A stretch of DNA of 31,580 nucleotides from Fontibacter flavus (GCF_042432905.1 NZ_JBHLWI010000015.1:1-31580), one strand, 5' to 3'. Shown: positions 22,955 through 31,580, counted from the first letter of the stretch. Program-made: numbers and translations. Notes: generated by a model from the letters alone, not told the origin.

Positions 22955-24348
22955 TCTTGTATGGCTTGTTGGTACTTGATTTTTTGATCAGCATTGACAG
23001 CATAGCCTACCATCCACCAGGACATCCATGCCACATAACTGTATAATTCTGCATTAGCAGTAAATAAGGGAAGAATCAGCCCGACTTTTACTGCGGCTGC
23101 CACAAATGCGATCCGAGCAGTCATGATATTGTCGGATTGTCTGAAAACTTTAATGGAGGTGGTAATGCCAACCGCCAGGATCAGGATATAGAGGAACATA
23201 CCAATCCATCCTAATTGCACCCCATAGATGAGGTATTGGTTTTCCCCGCCAATTCTTAATTCATCTTCTACTGCGCCCACATTTCCACTCATGGCAAGGC
23301 CCACACCCAGAGGATCAGCAATCATGGAGTCCAATGCCAATACCCATTCCACCACGTGGCCCACAGAAGAACTGTTTTCGAATGTGAGGGTGTCAATCAC
23401 AAAATAATAGAAATCCTCAGAGGCAAATACCAGGACATAGACGACAAACAATAAAAACATAAATCCTCCAAACATGATAAGGCGGTATAGTCTAAAAATA
23501 ACAGCGATAAAGAAAATCATCACAAAAAACGACACAAAGGCAGCTCTTGAGGCAGAAAACAATAAACTGGCAAAGGATGCAAACATGACGAAACCATACA
23601 AGGTCCAGTCTGTTCTTTTACTGGTGAGAAACCAAATCAAGCCTGCCGAAAATCCCAATAAAACAGAACTTGCCAGTTCCAAAGGATCGGCAAAAAAGGA
23701 AGCGAATCTTCTCGTAATGGCCTGGGTCTCAAAGGTCCAGGTCAATCCGAAATTTCCCGAAGGGTCTGTGTCTTTGATGTCTTGCTGAAATAAGGCAAAA
23801 CCCGTGTGAGATTGTAAATGTGTGCCAATTAAAAACTCACCCACATTTACCACAAATGCGAGTATGGCAATGGTAAAAATCCCGTTGAAGAGTTTGTTGG
23901 CCTCTTGGTCGTCAAACTGTGTATTTCTCGCCAAAAAGTAAATCAGGCCAGGCATCAACATGTTTTTGTAATAGACGGCCTTGTTTAAAAATGTGGCCCC
24001 TCCCAAAGGCAGGACCATATACAGGAATCCCAAACCCAGGAACAACAGAAATAAAATATCAACCTTGTGCAGACGGATAGGGAATCGCAACAAATTCTTT
24101 TGATACAGGATAAAACTAAGGATCGCTGAAAAAATCACCAATTCTTTGAGGTATTGGTATACCTGAACCATCAGAGGAAGTCTAGAGCCTAAATAGACAA
24201 GACCTAATCCTGTGACATAAAAAGGAAGATAATACAAAACAAAAAAAATGGCATACTCCCACTTTCCTTCCAAAAGCATTTTCCTCATTACCCAAGAGGT
24301 AAGGATGACGGTCAGTATCGATATGATCAGGAATACGATTAGGGACAT
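22951..24348 (-). CDS. Wzy-like O-antigen/exopolysaccharide polymerase or ligase
   Basis: The 465-residue protein is almost entirely hydrophobic, with around ten to twelve membrane helices and a large loop around residues 320-370 that carries the sequence DPLGVGLAMSGNVGAVEDEL and GGENQYLIYGVQLG. This pattern is shared by the O-antigen ligase (WaaL) and polymerase (Wzy) family. In a locus with Wzx and Wzz partners a polymerase is more likely; it joins repeat units at the outer face of the inner membrane. It overlaps the glycosyltransferase gene upstream (24339) by ten bases and the one downstream by four. Confidence 0.8.
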   Translation of the reverse strand: MSLIVFLIISILTVILTSWVMRKMLLEGKWEYAIFFVLYYLPFYVTGLGLVYLGSRLPLMVQVYQYLKELVIFSAILSFILYQKNLLRFPIRLHKVDILFLLFLGLGFLYMVLPLGGATFLNKAVYYKNMLMPGLIYFLARNTQFDDQEANKLFNGIFTIAILAFVVNVGEFLIGTHLQSHTGFALFQQDIKDTDPSGNFGLTWTFETQAITRRFASFFADPLELASSVLLGFSAGLIWFLTSKRTDWTLYGFVMFASFASLLFSASRAAFVSFFVMIFFIAVIFRLYRLIMFGGFMFLLFVVYVLVFASEDFYYFVIDTLTFENSSSVGHVVEWVLALDSMIADPLGVGLAMSGNVGAVEDELRIGGENQYLIYGVQLGWIGMFLYILILAVGITTSIKVFRQSDNIMTARIAFVAAAVKVGLILPLFTANAELYSYVAWMSWWMVGYAVNADQKIKYQQAIQE

Positions 24349-25277
24349 AGGGGGTGATTGACAGTATGGTCCAAAAACAGACCATCTTTAATTCCACGGA
24401 TTACTGCTTTCGCTTTTTGAAATCTTCCACGCAAGCAAAAATAGCTTATCCAAGCCAGATATTTTCCCAATTGAAAGGGCCATGCTACTAGGGATTGGGG
24501 AAATTTAAGATGTCGTCTCAATAGAAAGAGCTGATTTCTGGAATGCAGGTAAAAGACAGTTGGACTTAAAGTGCCTTCTTTCGACTGTTTTTTGGATGAA
24601 GCATTTCCCTCATGGTAGATGATGCTTTTTGGACTCAGGTATAATTTATACCCTGCGGCTCTCATGCGCAATGACCAGTCTACATCTTCAAAATAGGCAA
24701 AAAAGGAATTTTGTAAAGGCCCTACTTTCCTGATGACAGGTGTTGGTATCAACATGCAGCATCCCGTTACCCATTCGAGTTCACTACTTTTTAACTCAAA
24801 GGCCTCTAAGGACATTCTATCCCCGATTGTTTCCGCCGTGCCTTGCCATTCTTTCATTTTGCCACCTGCACTCCATATCTTGGATGTATCCTCCATCAGA
24901 AGGATCAGGGGCTGAACGATGCCAACCTGAGGATGTTTCTTTGCATCTTCGATCATCTTGTCCAGAAAATCAGGGGAGACCAGCGTGTCATTGTTCAACA
25001 TCAGTACATAGTCAAATCCATGTTCGAGTGCATAGGATATCCCGGCATTGTTCCCGCCTGTAAAACCTAAATTACTGTTGTTTTGAATGAGTGTGACATG
25101 TGGAAATTCCTTTTTCAGCAGCTCCCCGGAATGATCCTCAGAAGCATTGTCCACCAGGACAATCTGATAATTTGGATAAGAAAGGCCCTCTAAAGTCTGC
25201 AAACATTCTTTGGAGTGCCTGTATCCATTCCAATTAAGGACGATGATGGCTACCGAAGGACAACTTAAAGAATGCAT
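24339..25277 (-). CDS. Glycosyltransferase family 2
   Basis: The 312-residue GT-A enzyme has the family 2 start VAIIVLNWNGYRHSKECLQTL, the nucleotide-binding QIVLVDNASEDHS near residue 38, GFTGGNNAGISYALEHG and the metal-binding D-x-D region as MLNNDTLVSPDFL near 94. YFEDVDWSLRMRAAGYKLYL near 197 supplies the acceptor base motif ED. This is the rhamnosyltransferase-like type common in O-antigen loci. It has no transmembrane helix and acts at the inner membrane face. Its first 44 bases overlap the flippase gene end and its last ten overlap the polymerase gene. Confidence 0.9.
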   Translation of the reverse strand: MHSLSCPSVAIIVLNWNGYRHSKECLQTLEGLSYPNYQIVLVDNASEDHSGELLKKEFPHVTLIQNNSNLGFTGGNNAGISYALEHGFDYVLMLNNDTLVSPDFLDKMIEDAKKHPQVGIVQPLILLMEDTSKIWSAGGKMKEWQGTAETIGDRMSLEAFELKSSELEWVTGCCMLIPTPVIRKVGPLQNSFFAYFEDVDWSLRMRAAGYKLYLSPKSIIYHEGNASSKKQSKEGTLSPTVFYLHSRNQLFLLRRHLKFPQSLVAWPFQLGKYLAWISYFCLRGRFQKAKAVIRGIKDGLFLDHTVNHPLCP

Positions 25278-26550
25278 GGACCAATTGCTTGTTTTTAAGG
25301 TAAATCAAGAATGAGTAAATAATAAAGATAACAAGTTCCGAAGACAAGAGCGCGACACACAATCCAACGGCTCCAAACTTGTAAGTAAGCAGAGAAGACA
25401 TGCCTATCATGTAAAAACACATGAGCAAGGATGCCTTGAATAAGAGTTCTTTCTGATTTAGGACAAAAAGAATGATGCCATTGATGATGTTAAGCGATGC
25501 CAGGAAAGGGATAAATGACAAGATCTTAAGATAAGTAATGGATTGTTCCAATCGGCTTTTTGCCAGGATGGTGATGATAAATTCGGCAGAAAAAAAAGTT
25601 GCTAAAGACAAAAGCAGTGCAGCCCCCAGACCAAAAACGTAGGTTTTAAACAAGAAACGGATGAATTTTTCCTGACTGATTTGGTAAAGTTTGGAGGCAT
25701 TTGGATAGACTGCCTGAATGATCAGTGTTGGGAGAATTCTTAACACCATCATGATTTTTTCGGACAAACTGAACATTCCAAGTGTAGTGTCATTGCCAAA
25801 AAAACTTAAAATGATCAAGCCCCCACTCACCGTGATATGGGAAACAATATTGGATAAAAACAGGTAAACATTGTCCTTGAGAGAAAACCAGATGGCTTTG
25901 ATTTTTGGCCAATAGAATCGGATTTCCATCACATAGTAAATGTACAATAGCAAAAATAGATTGAGCCCCAGGGCGGGAACACCTAAAATGAAATTCACCC
26001 ATTTGGACTGTTCAGGAGAATGAATAAAGAGGACGATACCAAAGAGAAATAGCAGTTTGCTGAAGACATTGGTAATGGAGATTAACTTCATTTTTTCCAT
26101 TCCCTGAAAAAACCATAGGGGTAGCGTTGCCTCGGAAAACAATAAAATGATAGAAAAGACCAAGATGGTCTTGTACTCCTTAAAGAAATTGAAGCCATAT
26201 GCCGAAACAAGCAGTAATAAAGCTGTCACGCCTGCCATAAATATCCGGCTAAAAAGAATTTGCGAGACCACCTTTGATAAGCCCTTCCGGTCTGTTTGAT
26301 TGATGGCCACCTCTCTTGGGCCACTGATATTGAAGCCAAAACCGACCGCAATATTGGTAAAGATGATCACGGAAAGGGCAAGATTGACCAGGCCAAATTG
26401 ATCAACCCCTATGGATTGGATCAATAATGGCATTGAGATGATCGAAATGAGCATGTTTGATGCCTGAATCAGCACTAAAAAAATGAAATTCTGAATGGAC
26501 TTATTTTTGATATAAGCGCCAAACGGAAAAGAAGAAATTTTTTCAAACAT
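25234..26550 (-). CDS. Wzx-type oligosaccharide flippase
   Basis: A 438-residue membrane protein with about twelve predicted helices, belonging to the polysaccharide transporter (Polysacc_synt) family. It starts with a cytosolic tail and FIFLVLIQASNMLISIISMP, and has the family stretch GVDQFGLVNLALSVIIFTNI, GFNISGPREVAIN and NLFLLLYIYYVMEIRFYWPK. It turns undecaprenyl-linked repeat units from the cytoplasmic to the periplasmic face. Its end overlaps the family 2 glycosyltransferase gene by 44 bases, the longest overlap of the operon. It begins 18 bases after the chain-length gene. Normal length for the family. Confidence 0.9.
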   Translation of the reverse strand: MFEKISSFPFGAYIKNKSIQNFIFLVLIQASNMLISIISMPLLIQSIGVDQFGLVNLALSVIIFTNIAVGFGFNISGPREVAINQTDRKGLSKVVSQILFSRIFMAGVTALLLLVSAYGFNFFKEYKTILVFSIILLFSEATLPLWFFQGMEKMKLISITNVFSKLLFLFGIVLFIHSPEQSKWVNFILGVPALGLNLFLLLYIYYVMEIRFYWPKIKAIWFSLKDNVYLFLSNIVSHITVSGGLIILSFFGNDTTLGMFSLSEKIMMVLRILPTLIIQAVYPNASKLYQISQEKFIRFLFKTYVFGLGAALLLSLATFFSAEFIITILAKSRLEQSITYLKILSFIPFLASLNIINGIILFVLNQKELLFKASLLMCFYMIGMSSLLTYKFGAVGLCVALLSSELVIFIIYSFLIYLKNKQLVHAFFKLSFGSHHRP

Positions 26551-26568
26551 GATTAAAGATTAATGCGC

Positions 26569-27636
26569 TCAATCATTTTGGATGTGCAGCTGGTAGAGTT
26601 TCCGGAGGTACAGCAAAATGAACACTACAAATAGAGCGGTAAACGCCCCTATTACCACGCCCTTTACCAATTTTAGTTCCGTTCTTCTCAATGGGTAATT
26701 GGCAGCATCTACGATTTGAATCAATGGAGAATTGTTCCGATGGTTGACTTTCGCTATTTCCAGATTTTTGACCACCTCTGCATAAATAGCTGATGATGCC
26801 TGTACGTCAATCTGCTTTTTCCTTCCTTCTACAGTTCCTGATTGTAAAAGGGGATTCGGATTAGGGATACGGTCTGAAATTGCCGCATATTGTGCCAGGT
26901 TCTCGTCAAGTATGGTTCTTACCGAATCCGCCTGGTGCTGTAATATACTCAAGTTTTCTGCTGTTTTTTTGGTCTTGGTCTCAAAGTAGAAAGTATTCAC
27001 ATTTTCCACTAACTTCTCATTGAAGACCTTGGCAAACTTCTCATCTTTGGACGAAATATTGACCTGAATAATGGTAAGCTTCCTGTTTGGCTTTTCTACC
27101 GAGAGCTGCTTCTCTCTGATACCCTTGGCAATTTCTTTGATCACTGAATCCTGCTGGATTGAAAAAGTCTCTCTCGGTTTGGAAAAATCCATTTGATTGA
27201 GATCTACTTTTTTCTTCCATTTTTCGTCAAGTTGATTGAATTCAATATACCTTTCTATGAGTAACTTTCCTTCATCAAAGGGACTCAGAAGTGTTTTGCC
27301 GAGCATATTGTCCGAGCGGTACAATTCCATGATATTGTCCCCTTGAAACAGTCCTGAAGAACCCCCTAATGAACCCAGGTTTACCCCGACTATCGAAGCC
27401 AAACCTGACATTTGTCCCAGTCCTGACATTTCTGCTTCTTCTAGTACAAATGATGTTTCAGCATGAAAAACGGGTTTTTTCATCCAGGATGCGATAGCTC
27501 CTAATCCAGCGCCAATCAAGCCTGCCAGCATCAGCACCTTCCATTGCCCCAAGAAAAATGAGATCCAAAATTTCACTCTTAGAATCAATTCCCGTAAGGT
27601 GATTTTATCGTCTACGAAATGCTTATTTGATTGCAT
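26569..27636 (-). CDS. Wzz-like chain-length determinant
   Basis: The 355-residue protein has two membrane helices at its ends (WKVLMLAGLIGAGLGAIASW near residue 33 and VVIGAFTALFVVFILLYLRK near 328) with a large periplasmic domain between, the layout of Wzz and other polysaccharide co-polymerases. The N-terminal TM is followed by KPVFHAETSFVLEEAEMSG, and the C-terminal helix is preceded by a Pro-rich NYPLRRTELKLVKG motif, both typical. No kinase domain follows, so it is not a full Wzc. Chain length of the polymer is set by such proteins with Wzy. It starts one base after the export gene ends. Confidence 0.88.
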   Translation of the reverse strand: MQSNKHFVDDKITLRELILRVKFWISFFLGQWKVLMLAGLIGAGLGAIASWMKKPVFHAETSFVLEEAEMSGLGQMSGLASIVGVNLGSLGGSSGLFQGDNIMELYRSDNMLGKTLLSPFDEGKLLIERYIEFNQLDEKWKKKVDLNQMDFSKPRETFSIQQDSVIKEIAKGIREKQLSVEKPNRKLTIIQVNISSKDEKFAKVFNEKLVENVNTFYFETKTKKTAENLSILQHQADSVRTILDENLAQYAAISDRIPNPNPLLQSGTVEGRKKQIDVQASSAIYAEVVKNLEIAKVNHRNNSPLIQIVDAANYPLRRTELKLVKGVVIGAFTALFVVFILLYLRKLYQLHIQND

Positions 27637-27637
27637 C

Positions 27638-30271
27638 TTAAGGGTTGATTTGGGTGATGACTAGAACTAAAGTGGCCAAACCTGTAGCGATACCCACCAA
27701 TTCACCTGGACGTACCGGTACCCTTGGACCTTTGGTAGGAATAATGATCTCAGAACCAGGTCTGACTGATGGATAGGATCTTAGACCCAAAAAGCTTTTG
27801 GTCCTGGCTACCTCTCCATTGGCATAGACGACGTAGGTTCTTTTTCTGTTGGCACGGATATCAAAGCCACCTGCACGGTTGATATAATACTTCATGCCCC
27901 TGTCTTTTTCGAACCTTACTGTGGCTGGATAGACTACATCTCCGCGCATTCTTACCGTCTGCAATTGCCTTGGGACGGCTATAATATCTCCTTCCTCCAA
28001 AATCAGGTCTAGGTCTGATCCGGGATTCTTTAAAATGGCTTCCAGGTCAATCGCTACGGCTTCCGTTTGTCTGATTTTAGCTGGAGTCAGGTCTGCTCTT
28101 GATTCAGTAATTCCGGAGATCACCTCTTTTTTCGATGCAGCAGCTGCAGCACCTTCACCTTTATCGGTTGGGGTATTGCCCAGATCTTTGAACAAACGTT
28201 CCAACAAGAGCTCCTGCGCTTCAGAGTTATTGGGATCCATCAGCATCTTTTGTTGTAAGTCAAGAAGATTTCGCTGACGTCTGATCTGCTCAGACTCGTT
28301 TTCATAAAACTCCGTTCTCCTGATCAAAGTGGCACCATTGGCATAAGCAAAAGCAGTTAGTCCTCCTGCTCTTTGGATAAGGTCTGAGATTCTTTCCTCA
28401 GCCGAACGGATGGAGAACATACCGGGAGAATTGACCTGTCCTTCTACAGTCACGATTCTATCTAAGGTGAAGTTGGGCTTTCTCCTTACAAGAACCATAT
28501 CATAAGGTTCCAAAACTGCTGAGGAATTACTGCTGATCAGGCCATTTTCAAGACCGACAGGAATCAATTCAGAAAAGGTTCCTTCCTTTGATGTGGAAGA
28601 CCTTCGGGCTATTTCAATATCCTGTGAATTGGCAGCTTCTCTCAATCCACCTGCCAAAATAATCAGTTCTTCAACAGACATATTTTTGGAATATGGATAG
28701 GTGCCAGGATTCTTCACCTCTCCATTGATCTGCACATAAAATTCTTCTTTAAGGTCGTAAATGCTGGAAATCCTGACCACATCTTCCCTTTTCAATTGGA
28801 TGTCCGGAGCTGTGCCATTGAGTACTTCTCCAAGGTTGACTGTCAATACTTCTGTGCTCAGGTCATCAAAGGTCCTCAGGATACTTGCTCTTTCCAGATA
28901 GGCATCTCCTCTTAAACCCTCTGCATTTTTAATCAGCTGGCTTAGGGTAAGTCCTTCCGTCCGTGCATAATTGCCTTCTCTGAAGACAGCTCCTTTGATC
29001 TGAACCCTGTTCGTAAACCTGTTCAATACTTTACCGACGGTATAATCATCTCCACCTTTGACCAGGAATAGGCCGAACTGATTGTTGTAAATATCGGATA
29101 CAGCTCTTTCCTTTCCGGTAATTCTGGTGACATTGATCCGATCTTTGAAAGCCTCGTCGGTAAAGCCTCCTGCATAACGCAACAGATCCTCAAAGGTATC
29201 TCCTTCTTTGACTTCAAATGTCTTGTTTCTTTTGACCTCACCTCTAACACTGGCCCGAGCCATAAAAGGTTCGACCAAGATGACGTCCTGATCTTGGAGC
29301 TGTACATCTAGGTTGGCCTGCCCATTGACCAAAAAGTCATAAACATCTATGGTGGCAACAGTCTTTCCATTTCTGACGATTTTGATGTTTCTCATGGTCC
29401 CGTTATCATTGGGGCCACCCGCGGCATAAAGGGCATTGAATACCGTGCTGAAGGCACTCAAAGTGAAAGTACCCGGTAACCGTAATTCCCCAACAAGATG
29501 CACCTTAATGGTCCGGATATTTCCTAATGTTACCTGTAAAAAGGTGTTGGGGTTATTGCCTCTTAATCCTGTATAAAAACCGGAAACCCTGTTTTTGATG
29601 ATGGCGGTAGCTTCTTCGATGGTTTTGCCAGAAACACTGATAGGGCCAATGTTATCCAGAATCAGAAACCCGTCGGCATTGATGCTTGCCTCATAATATT
29701 GCTCGGACTGGCCATAAATATCCACGTAAACCATGTCTCCAGGACCTAGGATATAATTCTTAGGCGTAGCCATGTTGAGGCTTGGCTCAAAACTCAATCT
29801 CCTGTTTTTGTTGTAAAAAAGATCAGACCCGAAAATATTGGAGTCAGCACCCTCAAGGCCTTCTATATCTGTTTGGTATTTTAGAATCCCTTGGGATATT
29901 TCGTTGAAGTCCACCTGTTGCCTGGGATCTCTTTTGGAGGCAGTTGTCCTGCTTCGAGTACTGGCTGTAGCCAGATCGAGTTCTTCGATTCTTCTTTGGA
30001 GTTTCTCTGCTTCACGGGCGGGAAGTCCACGTAGCCTGGCCATTTGGATCAGTTCCATTTCGTTGATGCCGGCATCACTTGCCCTTCTTACCAATTCACG
30101 GATCTGCTCATCTGTCAGTTCATCCACATTGACACTGGCAATATCGGCAAGACTCTGAGCATGGGATTGCTGTGGTGCAACCAGCAAAAAAGCCAATCCA
30201 ATCAAGAGATAAAAGAAATAATGCAATCCGGTTTTTTGGGCGATGGAGTGCTTGGAAGGATAGTCTTTCAT
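27638..30271 (-). CDS. Wza-like polysaccharide export protein with multiple SLBB domains
   Basis: I take ATG at 30271 (877 residues); the frame also extends three codons to a TTG. A signal peptide is present (LHYFFYLLIGLAFLLVAPQQ, cleavage near SHA/Q). Then follow a helical N-terminal region (VDELTDEQIRELVRRASDAG), the Poly_export domain around YILGPGDMVYVDIYG (near residue 175), and about five SLBB repeats, one of which includes GYDLK-like VQINGEVKNPGTYPYSK. A C-terminal hydrophobic helix (GELVGIATGLATLVLVITQI) follows. Wza of E. coli is 379 residues with two SLBB-like domains, so this is a large Bacteroidota form. No lipobox is visible, unlike in Wza. It forms the outer-membrane channel for the polymer. 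It is the first gene of the tightly packed operon ending at 21833. Confidence 0.92.
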   Translation of the reverse strand: MKDYPSKHSIAQKTGLHYFFYLLIGLAFLLVAPQQSHAQSLADIASVNVDELTDEQIRELVRRASDAGINEMELIQMARLRGLPAREAEKLQRRIEELDLATASTRSRTTASKRDPRQQVDFNEISQGILKYQTDIEGLEGADSNIFGSDLFYNKNRRLSFEPSLNMATPKNYILGPGDMVYVDIYGQSEQYYEASINADGFLILDNIGPISVSGKTIEEATAIIKNRVSGFYTGLRGNNPNTFLQVTLGNIRTIKVHLVGELRLPGTFTLSAFSTVFNALYAAGGPNDNGTMRNIKIVRNGKTVATIDVYDFLVNGQANLDVQLQDQDVILVEPFMARASVRGEVKRNKTFEVKEGDTFEDLLRYAGGFTDEAFKDRINVTRITGKERAVSDIYNNQFGLFLVKGGDDYTVGKVLNRFTNRVQIKGAVFREGNYARTEGLTLSQLIKNAEGLRGDAYLERASILRTFDDLSTEVLTVNLGEVLNGTAPDIQLKREDVVRISSIYDLKEEFYVQINGEVKNPGTYPYSKNMSVEELIILAGGLREAANSQDIEIARRSSTSKEGTFSELIPVGLENGLISSNSSAVLEPYDMVLVRRKPNFTLDRIVTVEGQVNSPGMFSIRSAEERISDLIQRAGGLTAFAYANGATLIRRTEFYENESEQIRRQRNLLDLQQKMLMDPNNSEAQELLLERLFKDLGNTPTDKGEGAAAAASKKEVISGITESRADLTPAKIRQTEAVAIDLEAILKNPGSDLDLILEEGDIIAVPRQLQTVRMRGDVVYPATVRFEKDRGMKYYINRAGGFDIRANRKRTYVVYANGEVARTKSFLGLRSYPSVRPGSEIIIPTKGPRVPVRPGELVGIATGLATLVLVITQINP

Positions 30272-30297
30272 ATGTTTCAACCTTAACTTTCAAAGAA

Positions 30298-30319
30298 TTT
30301 TGAATAGCCTCCTTCAAAA
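30298..30319 (-). promoter_or_regulatory. Leader hairpin upstream of the export gene
   Basis: TTTTGAA (30298-30304) and TTCAAAA (30313-30319) are perfect inverted arms, 26-48 bases before the ATG at 30271. On the minus strand the loop reads GGAGGCTA, which contains a Shine-Dalgarno-like GGAGG. It could be a leader hairpin or operator of the export operon. Chance cannot be excluded for a 7-base AT-rich stem. Confidence 0.3.
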
Positions 30320-30424
30320 GTTTTTTGGCATTTTTTCCAATTAAAATAGTATAAAATCAGCGTAAAGATAAGTATTCCCAGTTGTAAAGAAATAGTCATG
30401 AACGTAAATTCAGCAAGAGTCGGA

Positions 30425-31429
30425 CTACTCTGTACAGTTTTTGCAGATTTCTATCTGTTTTCTATCGGTAAGAAGTTGACTTCTGAATGCCTGATATTTA
30501 GGGGATTTCCAAATCTCAGTAATACTCTTTTCCTGTACTTTGCCCATGACGTGCTCACCATCTTTATCAAAGCAGCAAGGTACCCACCTACCATCCCAAG
30601 TAACCACTGCTCCCTGCCACATTCTCCAGCATTTGTTTTCGATTTCTTTTTTGAGCTTCCATTTTCCCTGACCATCTGGAATATACCGGGAGTATTGTAG
30701 GTCTTTTGGAATCAGTTCAGAACCATTTTCAAAATCATAGATCTGTGTGGTTTTCAGCTGTAGTTCGTCTACCCCTAATTCGGCAGCCCAATGCTTGAGT
30801 TCAGGGATTTGATGTTCATTTTTACCTGTGACCAAAAACTGTAGGATTACCCTAGGAAATAGGAGTCCCGCCTCTTTTCTTCTCTTAAACAGCAGCTCTA
30901 AACCTGATATCACTTTTGATAGTTTTCCTCCAATCCTATAGTCTTGGTAAACCTCTTGGGTAAGGCCGTCCATTGACACGATCAATTGTTTGAGGCCGGA
31001 CTGTAATGTTTTTTTTACATTTTCCTCATTCAGGTAATGGGCATTGGTAGATGTGGAGGTAAATATCTTTTCCCGGTCGGCTATTTGTACCAGCTCCAAA
31101 AACTGGGGATGTAGGTATGGCTCTCCCTGAAAATACAGGTGAAGGTAGGTGAGCGTTCCTTTGGATTGATGGATGATGTCCTGAAGTAAATCTTTTTGCA
31201 GCATTCCTGTAGGTCGGGTAAAACTCCTCAGACCACTTGGGCATTCAGGACATCTCAGGTTGCAACTTGTCGTAGGCTCTATCGAAAGGGTAGTAGGCTT
31301 ACCCCACATGATGGGTTTTTTACGCCATCTGCTATATTGAAATGAAATAAGCAGCAGGAAATAATTGATAAGTTTTTTCCACGTCAAATATTTAAAAAAT
31401 GCTTTGGCTGTTATCCATCGGTTTTTCAC
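30425..31429 (-). CDS. Radical SAM protein with SPASM-like C-terminal domain
   Basis: The 334-residue protein carries the radical SAM [4Fe-4S] motif CNLRCPEC (CxxxCxxC at 56, 60 and 63), LTYLHLYFQGEPYLHPQF and the GGK-like SMDGLTQEVYQDYRIGGK. The C-terminal half has the SPASM/twitch signature: CWRMWQGAVVTWDGRWVPCC, FDKDGEHVMGKV, KSITEIWKSPKYQAFR, and CKNC at the end, where auxiliary iron-sulfur clusters bind. The start codon given is GTG at 31429. A hydrophobic segment near residues 20-30 (INYFLLLISFQYS) may associate it with the membrane. Relatives modify peptides, sugars or lipids; here the location before the export operon points to a modification of the polysaccharide or a linked protein. 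Substrate unknown. 154 bases separate it from the export gene. Confidence 0.9.
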   Translation of the reverse strand: MKNRWITAKAFFKYLTWKKLINYFLLLISFQYSRWRKKPIMWGKPTTLSIEPTTSCNLRCPECPSGLRSFTRPTGMLQKDLLQDIIHQSKGTLTYLHLYFQGEPYLHPQFLELVQIADREKIFTSTSTNAHYLNEENVKKTLQSGLKQLIVSMDGLTQEVYQDYRIGGKLSKVISGLELLFKRRKEAGLLFPRVILQFLVTGKNEHQIPELKHWAAELGVDELQLKTTQIYDFENGSELIPKDLQYSRYIPDGQGKWKLKKEIENKCWRMWQGAVVTWDGRWVPCCFDKDGEHVMGKVQEKSITEIWKSPKYQAFRSQLLTDRKQIEICKNCTE

Positions 31430-31458
31430 AAATTGAAGTAATCAAATTTCCCGCAAAT

Positions 31459-31493
31459 AAAAAAGGGGCTGTCCGAAAAGGGCAGCCTTTTTT
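31459..31493. terminator. Bidirectional rho-independent terminator
   Basis: GGCTGTCC (31467-31474) pairs with GGGCAGCC (31480-31487) with one G-T pair around GAAAA. An A-run on the left (31459-31464) and a T-run on the right (31488-31493) extend the stem, so both strands end in a U-tract. It separates the radical SAM gene start from the partial minus-strand gene whose stop it overlaps. The sequence GGGGCTGTCCGAAAAGG also looks like the terminal inverted repeat of an insertion element. Confidence 0.8.
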
Positions 31494-31580
31494 ATGCTGC
31501 AATTTTTTGATTTTGAAAATCTAAAGTCATGATTGGGGATTTTTGATTAGATTTTTTCCTTGACACGTATAATACTGGTC
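31492..31580 (-). CDS. C-terminal end of an unidentified protein, possibly a transposase (partial)
   Basis: On the minus strand a frame is open from the window edge to TAA at 31494-31492 and gives 28 residues, basic at first (VSRKKSNQKS) and ending LDFQNQKIAA. The terminator overlapping its stop makes a real gene end plausible. The terminator arm resembles an insertion-sequence end, so the gene may be a transposase. Identity cannot be settled from this piece. Confidence 0.35.
   Translation of the reverse strand, partial: PVLYVSRKKSNQKSPIMTLDFQNQKIAA

Overview
The window looks like chromosomal DNA of a Bacteroidota bacterium, probably a Cyclobacteriaceae-type marine or soil Cytophagales. The grounds are moderately AT-rich DNA, almost no Shine-Dalgarno sequences before start codons, a head-GIN (DUF2807) lipoprotein, a long SLBB-type polysaccharide export protein, and at least one promoter of the Bacteroidota TTTG / TAnnTTTG type. 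This placement is inference from gene content.

Region 1 (1-5015) is a small, damaged defence island. It starts with the last codons of a probable transposase. Next, on the minus strand, come a broken mcrC-like gene, an intact mcrB-like AAA+ gene and a small helix-turn-helix gene. In front of the helix-turn-helix gene lies a near-textbook C-box (GACTATAGTC, then CGTG, then a weaker second half), the operator of restriction-modification controller (C) proteins. A divergent gene of unknown function starts just beyond it. Then follow a truncated, frameshifted copy of the 3' end of a vsr endonuclease gene, a Fic-family AMPylase gene with conspicuous inverted repeats in its promoter, and an intact vsr gene. 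The duplicated vsr 3' ends bracket fic and look like the scar of a module insertion. No modification methyltransferase is visible.

Region 2 (5016-8892) is housekeeping or accessory: a 16-cysteine four-helix copper-binding protein with a visible promoter and terminator, a Tat-signal amidohydrolase resembling cytosine deaminase, an AraC-family regulator, and a DUF2807 lipoprotein.

Region 3 (8980-31429) is a large exopolysaccharide or capsule locus of the Wzx/Wzy type. It holds an initiating undecaprenyl-phosphate sugar phosphotransferase, four class I methyltransferases (two with N-terminal zinc ribbons), four GT4-like glycosyltransferases, one GT2 glycosyltransferase, a Wzy-like polymerase/ligase, a Wzx flippase, a Wzz-like chain-length protein and an 877-residue Wza-like export protein. 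Seven minus-strand genes from the export gene down to 21833 and around are tightly packed or overlapping and probably form one transcript. A radical SAM/SPASM gene lies just upstream. A universal stress protein, a 2'-5' RNA ligase-like protein and a soluble hybrid histidine kinase are embedded in the locus. Nucleotide-sugar genes and a Wzc-type tyrosine kinase are absent here and must lie elsewhere.

The window closes with a strong bidirectional terminator and the C-terminal codons of a minus-strand gene that is cut by the window edge and may be another transposase.

The most interesting part is the C-box-controlled McrBC-like locus with its Fic/vsr insertion scar.
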